The notes beneath the pieces are model-generated. The model was not told the DNA's origin and did no database searches. It saw nothing but the letters and a program-made list of their open reading frames with translations. DNA of 64,000 bases, taken from contig JACCLO010000005.1 in the NCBI GenBank assembly GCA_029448655.1, forward strand, positions 2,852,001 to 2,916,000. The letters run 5' to 3'. Below are positions 12,555 to 22,793 of this stretch, piece by piece (position 1 is the stretch's first letter; each line of letters starts with the position of its first letter). This stretch comes from Wolfiporia cocos (Eukaryota; Basidiomycota; Agaricomycetes; Polyporales; Phaeolaceae). The position numbers were made by a program, and so were the translations under genes.

Positions 12555-15500
12555 TCAGTGCTGGTATCCATATCCTCCTGTAAACCCGCCGTTCATCCCT
12601 TGGTAGCCCCAGCCTGTAGGCTGGGCCGCCAATGGTGCTGTTGGAAACTGTCAGCATGCTGTGTGCTTGGAGGCTCAAGGTATGCTCACGTTGTGGTCGT
12701 AGAGCATCGTATTTGTCTGCAGGTTGGCTGAGTAAGTTACACCTAGACCAGTAAAATGTTGACTTACCTGGACCCTGTGGTCCGGAGGCGTTGTCGTTCG
12801 CGAACGTCCCGCTCTTCATTTGAGCAAACACATTTGCAGGTGTTGTGTTCGCAGCGGCAGGCTGAGGAGGGGCAGGCGGGGGAGATGAGACGCCATTCGC
12901 GAATGGGGACATCCCAGAGAACCCAGGGTTGAACCCTGTAGGATCTGCAATGGTTCAGCACACCAACAGCCCGGCAGGCCATATGGACTCACTGCTCTGA
13001 ATCTGGCCGAACCCACCGTTGCTGGGTTGGAAGGACGGCGCCGAACCAAATCCACCAGCATTTGGTGCACCGAAGTTTCCGCTCGGCATGCCCGTCGGCT
13101 GAGACATCAGCGGGCCCGTGCCCGAGAAATTGCCACCTGCAAAGCCCGTTGGCTGCGACATCATCGGTCCCGAGCCTGGGAAGCCAGTCTGTTGCGGCAT
13201 CATGGGCTGGTTAGCCCCAGGGAAGCCGGTCGGCTGTGACTGCAAGAAGGAGGGCTGTGGCGAAGGGTTGGCAAATGGCGACTGGATGCTTGGCGACGGG
13301 TTCGAGAAGGGAGACGACACACTCGCCGGCCGGGTGGGTACGAAGCTGTTGAACCCAGTCGTCGTGGGGATCAGAGGCTGCAGCAGCGGCTGGTTGGCTG
13401 GGACCGGTGCCAGAGGACCGCGGGGCCCGTTCGCGAACTGTGGAGGTTGGGGAGAGGCGAACATCCCGGTTTGCTGTGCCTGGAGTGCCTGTCCCATGGG
13501 CATCGGGGACGAGCCCATGCCCATGCCAGACTGGAAGCCGGCAGGCATGGATATGGGAACGGAGGGTGCACGCTGAGGAGTTTGGATGGCAGGACTCTGG
13601 GTACGTATCTGAGTAAGACGAGCGAGCTGGTTGAAGATGTCGTCGTCCGTCTTCGCCAGCGTCGGTCCAGTCGCCTGTGCGGCCGGCGGACTGGCCGCTA
13701 TAGGTGGTGGCGCTGAGGCAGGTGCAAGAGGTGTCGATGCGACTGGCGCTTGCACAGGTGCTGGTGCTGGTGGCACGGGCGGCGCAGGAGGCGCAGAAGG
13801 TACTCGAGGAGCAGTGACTGGTGGGGTGCTAGATGTCGGCTTCGTCGAGCTCGGCCTATTCGTCCACGCGTCGTCGTCGAACCCACTGACCACAGGGGCG
13901 GCAGGAGCAGCAGACCCAGCTCTGGACGGAGGCTGCACCAGAGTGGAGGACGTCGGCGACAACGCATCTGGGCTTGACACGGCGGGGGAGCCTGTTCGCT
14001 GCATTTGACCTGACACCGTTGAGATCGTCTGCAGATCGACGCTCGACGTCGTCATACTCTTGCTTGGCTGAGGACGTCCCCTGCGCATCGTAGCATTCTT
14101 GAGTTCTCCGTTGGGTCCTGCGAACAGATTCGGAGCTGGGCTCCTAGGCTTCGCGGCAGACTCTTCTGCCTGCAGCTGCCTCGCCAACTCCTCGTCACGA
14201 CGAAGCTGCTCCTGCAACACAGCGTCGTTGTTCGGCTTCTTGGGCTGGCGCTGCTCAATAACTTTCTTGATGCGGATGATGTCTCCTTCACGCAGCCCCA
14301 AGGAACGCATCGTTGACTCAGTAATGTCAGGCAAGAGGTTCTCGTCAATCTTGTCCCGCTCAAACGATTGTGCATAGCGAGTGCAGTCATCGATATCGCA
14401 GCCAGCATTGAGGAAGAACTCGAACCAGTCGTACGTCGACTTTTTCGGTTTCGAGGCTCCTGCTGTGCGCCCGTCAGCTATAAGAGAGCGCCTGCGTACC
14501 TCCAGGGGCTCATCATCGTCCGACTTACGAGGCGGCGAAGACTTCCGCTTGCTCGTCAGCCTCTCAATGTACTTGAGGTCATCCGTCGACATCTTCTCCG
14601 AGGGCACCTCGATGACCACGCCATTGACCTTGTGCAGCCGCAACTTGCCATTCGCGAAGCCGAGGAAGGCCGCCTCGACCCTGAACTGGCCCGTCCTGTC
14701 ATGCCACACGCGCGTGTTCTCCGGAGGAGGGCCCCGCTTCTCACCGGACGCCCTGGAGCCCGACGAGTCGCCGTTGCTCCTCTTGCTCTTCGATGACTCC
14801 GAGTTGTCCGCCGAGTCGCGCTGCTCCTTCTTGCGACTGGACTCGGACGCCGCCGCCGCCGCCGCCGCCGCCTTCTCTGCCTGCCTGGCGCGCTCCTGTT
14901 CGCGCCGTTTCCGCTCGACCTCCGCTGCAGCAGCTGCTGCCTTGCGCTTCTCCGCCTCTGCCTTGCGCTCCTTCTCGGCGCGCTCGCGTTCGGCCTGCTC
15001 GCGTTGTCGTTCCTGACGCTGGGCCTCTGCACGCTCCTCCGCCTCCTTAGCCGCCTGAGCCGCCTCCGCAGCATCCTCATCCTCAGTGGAAGACGATGCA
15101 GCAGCGGCCGCATTCACCAGCTGCCCGCAGTCAGAATATGTCAAGCCGGCGCAGAGTGTGACCCGTACCTCGATATAGCTGGCAGGCACGACACCCTCGC
15201 CGCCCGACGTGTTTCGGCACTTCCACCACTCGTCGCCGTCTCGTTCGAGGACCCGCAAGCTCTCGCCCTCAGACACGGAGAGCTCGTCCTCGCCGTCCGC
15301 CGTGAAGTCGTACAGGGCGACGGCGGGCTCGCCCTCCGGCTCCTCCTCGTCCTCGTCATCGCTGGGCTCGCGCGGGGGTATGATCTCGGGCTCTGCGGCG
15401 TCGAAGTGCACGACCTTGTCCTTGTGCGGGCTCGTGCGGCGCGGCTCGTGCGCGGCCTCGTCGGACGCGGCGGCGCGGCCCGCGGAGAGCGCGCGCGACG

Positions 15501-16574
15501 CCTCGAGCTTCGCGACGATGGCCTCCGCGACGTCCTTCCCGCCCGCGTGGAAGTGCAGCTCGGCGGGCTCCGCGCCGGCGATGTCGATGTGGACGTGCTT
15601 CGACTTCTCGACGCGCACGTCCCGCACGTCCGCCGTCTGCCACTTGCGCACGGGCGTCTGCGGGGCGTGAGTCCGGCGCGCGCAGCAGGAGCAGGCGGCG
15701 TACCTTGTCCGACTCGCTCGCGAAGAAGACTGCACCGTTCCCGATCCCAAGGGTGCCCTTCTTCTTCTTGCCCTTCTTGTCGACCTCGGAGACGGCCCAC
15801 GTCTTGATGTCGTCGGCTTGCGCTTTCGTCGGCGCGGCGGCGACGCGATCGGCGGGGTCGACGTAGGTGCTCACCGGACGTGCGGGCTTTGCATGGGAGT
15901 ACGATTGAGGATATGCTACCTGAATACTCAACGAGCGAGGTACGTACCGACGGCGGAACGACAATCTGCGAGATTGCCGGGGCGGCAGGTGCCGCCGCTG
16001 CCGCTGGCTCCTCCCCAGCTACCTGGGTAGAGCCCGCTGATTATGCAGTCATTAGATGAGTCCGAAGGCGAACGCACCTCTTCAACATAGTTTCCTGGCA
16101 CATATCCAGCCTTGGAGTCGTCGGACTGCTTTCGGACTAGGATCCAATCGTCGTCCTTGTCATACACGTATAGAATATCGTTTTCCTTCACTGAGAGCTC
16201 GGACGGTTGTTGCGCCTCGTAGTCGTAGAGCGCCTTGACGACTGAGACGTGCTCGGCCTGGTCGGGCTGGGGTTAGGGCACGAGCGGACGCGGCGCAGTG
16301 CGCACTCACCAGCTCCACGTACGCTGCTGGGACCAGCCCAGACGGGCCCTCGTCGTCCTGCGAGTCCAACTTGGCCTTGACCTTCCACCAGCTTGTGCCC
16401 ACTGCTAAGCAGGGGCGGAGATGAGGGAGATCGTGCGACTCACTCGTCGTCTGTGCGCTCGAGGAGCAGGAGTATCTGGCCTTCCTTGATAGCTAGCTCC
16501 TCGTCTGCATCAGGCTGCGGGTCGTAGTCGTAGGATGACTTGAGGACAGCAAGGTAGGATTCGTGTTCGGCCAT
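12555..16574 (-). CDS. SLA1: Actin cytoskeleton and endocytosis adaptor Sla1
   Basis: Adaptor of the clathrin-mediated endocytic coat that links cargo, clathrin and the Arp2/3 activator Las17 at cortical actin patches. Starting at ATG 16574 the protein has two N-terminal SH3 domains (ALYDYD-type strands near 16.5 and 16.2 kb), a third SH3 (ALYDFTADGEDELSV, DEWWKCRN) at about 15.2-15.35 kb, a charged coiled stretch rich in A/E/R, the SHD1 domain (RVWHDRTGQFRVEAAFLGF) at about 14.6 kb, and a SAM-like SHD2 (DWFEFFLNAGCDIDDCTRYA). A Pro/Ala-rich linker leads to a C-terminus with repeated QPTG/QQTG motifs. Two short introns lie in the last 400 bp; the final exon ends GFTGGYGYQH then TGA. Seven LxxQxTG-like sites match the Ark1/Prk1 kinase consensus known from yeast Sla1. 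Confidence 0.93.
13070..13500 (-). repeat. Degenerate QxTGF repeats in the Sla1 C-terminus
   Basis: On the minus strand this stretch encodes imperfect repeats built around QPTGF/QQTGF, spaced by Gly, Pro, Met and Asn: LQAQQTG, LIPTTTG, LQSQPTG, MMPQQTG, MMSQPTG and LMSQPTG. A last copy, LAAQPTG, sits in the terminal exon near 12.6 kb. In yeast Sla1 the equivalent region holds threonines phosphorylated by Ark1/Prk1 kinases, which release the adaptor from its partners; the same use here is inference. Confidence 0.75.
14846..14873. repeat. GCC trinucleotide microsatellite inside Sla1
   Basis: An uninterrupted GCC run inside the Sla1 coding region encodes a polyalanine tract on the minus strand, in the charged segment before SHD1. 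It is likely variable in length between strains. Confidence 0.7.
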
Positions 16575-17165
16575 TCAAGATGTGGGGAGGTGTGCTGGCT
16601 CGTGCTGAAATGCATGCAATGATCACACCGCGCGCCGGGGTCGCCCCGTTCCGTATTTGGCCATGTGTTTCCACTCGTCTCTCACAGCTCGATGGCGGTC
16701 TGGTTTGTGATTGCACCGGGTACGATGCAAACGTTCAAGCACTCTGAGGTGATTTGGGCTTTACATTCCCATTTCGAATATATGTATGCATGCACGGGCG
16801 TTGGGATATGACGCCGTCACGCTGTGATCGGAAAGGGCGCGACCCCGCAACGCGTGCTCCGCCGCGACAGACCAAGTATGGATTCAAGCCTGCTTTCAGC
16901 CCGCCACCGTGCGCGCCGCAGATCATGCTCTGCACAGTCCAATGCGACTGAAGTGGACGAGGTTGCGTGGTGATGAGGCGAAACGCATAGTGGACGGTCC
17001 CGGTTAAATGCAGTCATATCGCAACCCGAAATGGCAACTGAGTAGAAAACTTATACCGGCGGACGGCTGAGATGCGCGGCACACTCTCTCCTGCCGCCAC
17101 CGTCTGCTCTCCCTCTCTAGAGCCTGCCGATCTGTCCGATATCCCTCTGTCTGCATCCCCCCATC
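16575..17165. promoter_or_regulatory. Bidirectional promoter region of Sla1 and eRF3
   Basis: The 591 bp between divergent start codons of Sla1 (16574, minus) and eRF3 (17166, plus) contains no credible gene. It must carry both promoters. A TATA-like TTATA lies near 17050, about 115 bp before the eRF3 ATG, but is weak evidence. Confidence 0.5.
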
Positions 17166-19236
17166 ATGAGCAAGCTCAACGCCAACGCCTTCACCTTCGT
17201 GCCCGGCCGCGCATTCCAGCCTGTGCCCGCGCCCGCCCAGCCCGCACTCCCGCCCATCGAACGCCCGACGCCGACCGAGGCACCCCCGCCGCCTCCCACA
17301 ATCACCCTCAACATCGGCGGGTCGAAGCCCACGCCCCCTCCCGCGTCCCAGCCTGCGCCCGCTGCCGCTCCGCCACCCAATCAGCCGGCACCATCCCCAT
17401 CTGCCACCCCCGCCCCCGCTCCTGCCCTCGCAAAGCCCGCCTCGCGTCCAGAGTCTGCTGCCCCACCATCCAAAACATTCTCGCTTGAGAAGGCGAAGAA
17501 CGACACCGCTGCGATTGCACAGGAGGTGCACACCGTCGCTGACGAGTCCACGCTGCAGGATCTCTTCGGACACGGTGCGTGTCGCCGTCCGTTGATGGAT
17601 GGCGCGGCTGACACGCTATCTGAGCAGTCAAGGAGCACCTGAACATCGTGTTCATCGGCCATGTCGATGCCGGGAAGAGTACCATGGGCGGGAACCTGCT
17701 CTACCTCACCGGCATGGTCGACAAGCGGACCATGGAAAAGTACGAGCGCGACGCGAAGGAGGCGGGCCGCGACTCGTGGTACCTCAGCTGGGCCCTCGAC
17801 TCCACGCCGCAGGAGCGCGCGAAGGGCAAGACCGTCGAGGTCGGCCGTGCATACTTCGAGACGCCCACGCGCCGGTACACGATCCTGGACGCGCCCGGAC
17901 ACAAGACCTACGTGCCGTCCATGATCTCGGGCGCCGCGCAGGCGGACGTCGCCATCCTCGTCATCTCCGCCCGCAAGGGCGAGTTCGAGACCGGCTTCGA
18001 GAGGGGCGGCCAGACGCGCGAGCACATCATGCTCGTCAAGACCGTCGGCGTGACCAAGCTCGTCGTCGTCATCAACAAGATGGACGAGTCGACCGTGCTG
18101 TGGGACAAGGCGCGGTTCGACGAGATCAGGGATAAGCTCATGCCCTTCATCCGCGGCGCGGGCTTCAACGTCAAGACCGACGTCAGCTTCATCCCCGTCT
18201 CTGCGTACACTGGCATCAACTTGAAGGAGCGCATCCCGCGGAACGTCGCGACGTGGTACGAGTAAGTGCGTTCGCCCCGTCTGCTCCCCAGATTCCTCAG
18301 CCGCCCGCAGAGGCCCGTCGCTTCTGGAGCACCTGGACACGATGCCGATGGTGGACCGCAAGATGAACGCGCCGCTGATGATGCCCATCTCGGAGAAGTA
18401 CAAGGACATGGGCACGATCGTCGTCGGCAAGCTCGAGTCCGGGCACCTTCGCAAGGGCGACTCGTTGATACTGATGCCGAACAAGGACGTGGTCGAGGTG
18501 GCCGCGATATACAACGAGGTTGAGGACGAGGTGCCGAGCGCGGTGTGCGGCGACAACGTGCGCCTGCGTCTGCGCGGTGTCGAGGACGACGACGTGAGCC
18601 CCGGATTCGTGCTCACGAGCCCGTCGAAGCCGGTGCATGCCGTGCGCCAGTTCGAGGCGCAGCTCGCGATTCTCGACCACAAGAACATCATCTGCGCAGG
18701 GTACTCTGCCGTCATGCACATCCACACGCTCGCCGAGGAGGTTACCCTCTCGGTACGTTGGACTTCTGCTTTACAGGTGCATGCTTGCGATGGCTCATTT
18801 GTGGCCTCAAGGCACTGCTGCACTACTTCGACAAGGCGACTGGCCGAAAGTCGCGAAAGCCTCCGCAATTCGCCAAGAAAGGTACACTTATCCAAGCTTC
18901 TCAGGTCATCAATAACCTAACACCGCTCCAGGTCAAAAGATTGTCGCGCTTGTTGAGGCTCAGCAGCCGGTCTGCGTGGAGCGGTTCACCGACTACCCGC
19001 AGCTTGGCCGATTCACGCTCCGAGATGAAGGTCAGTTCCGATCAACACTTTCACGATCCATTTCTGAATCGGGTACTCTACTTAGGTAAAACGATTGCCA
19101 TCGGCAAGGCAAGTTATTTGTGCTGTCTCGTACGAAGGTGCAGCGCTGATGCGGCATATTGCAGATCACCAAACTCATTGAAGGACCCATTGTGGAGGAG
19201 GTTGCCGATGCCGTTGCGAACCTCACTGTCGCTTGA
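17166..19236 (+). CDS. SUP35: Translation termination factor eRF3 (Sup35-type GTPase)
   Basis: GTPase partner of eRF1 that drives peptide release at stop codons. The N-terminus reads KLNANAFTFVPGRAF, a match to the PAM2 motif (LNxxAxxFxP) that binds the MLLE domain of poly(A)-binding protein. A short Pro/Ala-rich linker of about 100 residues follows. The G domain carries GHVDAGKS (G1), the switch block ERAKGKTVEVGRA, DAPGHK (G3) and NKMD (G4). Domains 2 and 3 follow; the C-terminus has KIVALVEAQQPVCVERF, YPQLGRFTLRDEG, KTIAIGK and ITKLIEGPIVEEV. Short introns include one just after the linker and several near the 3' end. Unlike yeast Sup35 there is no Gln/Asn-rich prion domain. GTPase motifs separate it from Hbs1 and eEF1A. 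Confidence 0.95.
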
Positions 19237-19564
19237 TCGTAGACAACAACTTGGATTGTATCGTCAACCAGATCTGTATCCCTACATTCACGAACATGAA
19301 CGTTGATGCCCCTGTTCGAATGGCGTGCCCCTAACGGTTCTAGACCTCAGTATATGGCATTGGCTTTGAAGCTAATCGATAGCCATCGTTGGGCAGAAAC
19401 CAATGGACAACAACACAAAGTTACAACAGCAGTACGCCACATCGTAATGAAACATAATGCCACAAATGCAAGTGTCTGATATAACACAGCGCTCGTGTAA
19501 GTGACAGCATTGGTTGATTCTCCAAGCCGTGTGCAGGTAGTTTACGGCCTCCTTGCGGATACAA
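19237..19564. other. Convergent 3' intergenic region
   Basis: The 328 bp between the converging 3' ends of eRF3 and the RBR ligase is AT-richer than its flanks. It should hold both polyadenylation regions; I see no gene. Confidence 0.5.
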
Positions 19565-21967
19565 TCATGAAGCCACATCTTCAAATAAATGGCATTTTCG
19601 ATAATGCGCCGAGACTGCCGAACTGATTGCCTGTTGTTTGGTGGAGTTCGTAATACCTTCGCCGCACACATAGCAGAAATGCCTACGACGAGCAAAAAAT
19701 AGTATTAGCTTGATTTCGCTGATTGAATAGCTAACATACGTATTGCATCCCGGGGACATGCACTGAGGGTGGATTAGCTCGATGAAGACCAAAGACTATA
19801 TGTCGTGAAGCCTCACTGTCATATGATTGCAGCCAGAGATCTTCTCCGCGGGTGTTTGACACCCTGCAATAAGAAGCTGGTTATATACGGATCGAAGATA
19901 CGCGGATGGGTCAAAATACCTGGACAATACTTCCAACCTCGCTCGTTCATCAGGTGCTTTAGCTCGGAAGAGCCGTCACACGAGTGCTTAGGGCCACCGA
20001 TTTCAATCTGGCGCGAACACGCCTTACACCATGCATAGTTGCACCCCCGCATGGGACACACTATGATCTCCGATGCCTCATACTCCCCCCTGTCGACAAA
20101 CATCGAATCTCCGCATCTGAAGGAGCGAAATGAATTTTTTGTACGTGATAAACGTGCGCGATGGACATACTTTCGACAGTGCAACATGATTGAGAATGCA
20201 GCCATTTGCATCTCAATAAACTTTCCGTATTGCATCTCCGTCAGGCCAAGCTGCTCGAGAATGCGACCATCAAGCTCTGTGAATGGAAACATGAGCCTCG
20301 GTAGAGATTGAGTGAACTATTGAAATATAGATGGCACACCTCCAATATCTTTTCGCCCCTTCTCCGACATGCATGTCGGGCATGTAATAGGGTAACGATG
20401 CTCCGTTATTTTTGTGGCGGCATACTCTCGGAGACAATCCCTGCAGAACCGATGCCCGCATATATCCACCTTCGCCACTACGTCTTCGTTGTATTTCTCA
20501 AAACAGACATTGCACTCGAAGATTCCAGGGTCGGCCTGCCGCAGAGTATGAAGTTGTTTCTTCAGTTGCTGGTCCTCGTCATCAAATCGGCGTTGCAAGC
20601 TCGCCGCATACGAGTTGTCGACATTGTTGAGCTCGTCTGCCTGCATCTGCAGGACTGCCGCAAAAGATAGGTCATCCTGCGTTTGTCCGGGCCTATCCTT
20701 CGAGCTAGGGCGAAGAGTGATCGCAGAGGACGAATTCCTCGCAGCCGAACGAGGTGGTCCCGCCGATGCCGAAGACGTACTGACGCCGGCGGAGCGAGAC
20801 GATCCAGCGGACGAGGATGCTGTGAGGTGCGACCTCGAAATGGTGGCGTATGTCCCTTTCCCCTTGACATCGCGCGATGTGGAAGAAGTATATACAGTAG
20901 CACTTTTTCCCGTACTTCCTGACGTGGAGGAGCGATTTTGCTCTTGTTGCAATGCCCGTATTCGTACCTGGTCTTTCCGCTGCCGATCCTTGAGTTCGGC
21001 CACTTCGTCTTCCAAGCGCGCGGCATCTTCATTCAGCCGCTCGTTCTCCTGAGTGAGACTCTTCGATTGAGTCTCCAACTCGGCGACGCGTGCCCGGAGG
21101 TTCAAGACATCCAAGCTTGCTTCGAGGGTGGCCTCCGTGAGTTCGGCCGCAGTGCCTAGTGCATTTCGAGCGCAGAATATGTGGGCGGAGAAATGCGCCA
21201 GCAGCTGTGCTTGCCATTGCACACTGCTGTCCGTGAGTAGACGGTCGTCATACTTCAACAGATTGGCGAGGTATGCTGCTGCTACGTCGATTGAATTCAG
21301 AAAGATGAATGCGGCACCGTCCGGATGCTCGGGACGGGGATGGGAGTCGAATATGATGAAGATGTCGGAATAACTTGTGGCTAGCTTCACGCAGGCTATG
21401 ATCTCAGGGGGGCGGGTTATGATGGCACACGTTGAGCAGCGTGAAGCGTGGCTCGCTTCTGTGAGTCGTCTGCAAACGATAGAAAGATCGCGCGTTCAGA
21501 AAGCATTCCCGACAAATGACAAATGCCTACGATAACAGCTTGGTGAACATCTGCAACGTCGATTGCCCAAAGTCAGAAGAGCGTAGATCCAGCGACTTGC
21601 GGAAGATAGGCGCTTTGTAGATATCCTCTACATCAAGATGGGCTGTGCTTGACCACGTCAAGCACGGTCGAAGGATCTCCTGTTGTTATTATGAGATAGA
21701 ATTAATTCGCTAGAGAAGAGCGCGCACCTCTAAACGCTCTCGCTTCATGAGCTCGCGTATGATGCGCTCATTCCTGAAGCCATCTGACTCTAGGCCGAGG
21801 ACAACGCGAGCGCAATTGAGGGCGGCCAAGCCACATGCAGACACACCACCGCCAATTCGACTATATTGACTCCTTCCAGGATGCGACACCACATACTCGG
21901 GATAGAACCCAGACAGAATCGCCTGTGCGCTGACATCCGTGCCAGGAGTATTGGTGTTCAACATCAT
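19565..21967 (-). CDS. RBR-type (RING-IBR-RING) E3 ubiquitin ligase
   Basis: Ubiquitin ligase that passes ubiquitin through a catalytic cysteine. From ATG 21967 the N-terminal part (GTDVSAQAILSGFYPEYVV) resembles no domain I can name, then come exons around FIIFDSHPRPEHPDGAAFIF and a coiled coil at about 21.0-21.1 kb (LETQSKSLTQENERLNEDAA). A Ser-rich linker precedes RING1 (FECNVCFEKY, ICGHRFCRDCL) at about 20.4-20.5 kb. The IBR (CPMRGCNYAWC, DGSSELKHLM) and RING2 follow. RING2 spliced from three exons reads GCNHMTCMSPGCNTHFCYVC, and its HMTC cysteine is in the catalytic position. The stop is at 19565. All checked junctions are in frame. This N-terminal-plus-RBR arrangement is frequent in mushrooms; substrates are unknown. 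Confidence 0.88.
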
Positions 21968-22793
21968 GGATTTGAGGAAGACTTTGCTAGTGTCAGGTCA
22001 AAGCTCTATAGACAGAGAGACTGTGTCTCGAATGCAGACGCCACTGAAGAAGCCGAACGGGGATGCCGTTCGAGGAGAAGACCCAGGAGGCTGAAACTTC
22101 GACTCAACACGCTCTCACGGAGAGACACCCTTCAGGCTGGAGATGGTCAAATGATAGTACTCGGGGTTTCTTCGAGACCAGAAGTCGAACTCTATGAGAA
22201 GACCATGAGGCGAATGCCCAAGTCCAGTAGCTGAAATCCCCGTGTACGCCACTCACATCAGCCGTGATAATGCGATCTCCTCGTGCAGGGCGTATGTGTT
22301 CTCGAAGACGCACAATGGACAATTCTGCCGTCACTTTAATGCCATCAAAGCTAATAACAGGACCCCTGAGGGTGCTATATGTCCGTTTCCGACTACATCG
22401 GTTCATCGCATCGCTGCGGCAGGGAAGCGTGGGAAACGTTCTATGCGTGTCCTGCTCGCCTCTGAATTTAGGAACGACTGTCTTCCTGGCCTGATCAGCC
22501 TCAGGCTGATCGTGTTTCGACCCCAGTTCGCCTCGGCGGCTGTTACAAATTGAGATGGAGTTGTGCCTCGTGGTGTACTCAAGACTTCATCGGGAAAATC
22601 ACTGCGTCAAGATTAGGCTAAATCAGGGTGTCATGGGGCGGCGAGAAATGCATAAGAGTGGGCAGGGTCGCTCGCGAGTATGATCAAGCGTCTGTGCACC
22701 TTCAGTGGCTCTTCGTCTCCCTCAGTGTAGACGAGCATTCACTGGCATACCTTGGTACAGACCTGATCTCAAATTGTTTTCCAAAATCATATC
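21968..22793. other. Intergenic region with unassigned coding-like segment
   Basis: This 826 bp space separates the RBR gene (minus) from giant gene A (plus) and holds both promoters. On the minus strand about 22100-22400 keeps long open stretches and plausible splice signals (gtgagt near 22255, cag before 22230) in several frames, for example HIRPARGDRIITAD and FDFWSRRNPEYYHLT. The frames do not join into one model, so it may be a decayed gene or an unrecognised upstream exon set. No product is called. Confidence 0.35.

Noticed and set aside
15004..15807. 267-codon open frame on the plus strand
   Set aside because: Opposite the third SH3 region of Sla1; Arg/Leu-rich and without motifs.
17381..18895. 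504-codon open frame on the minus strand
   Set aside because: It lies opposite eRF3, whose GTPase motifs are unmistakable. The frame is an effect of strong GC-rich codon bias.
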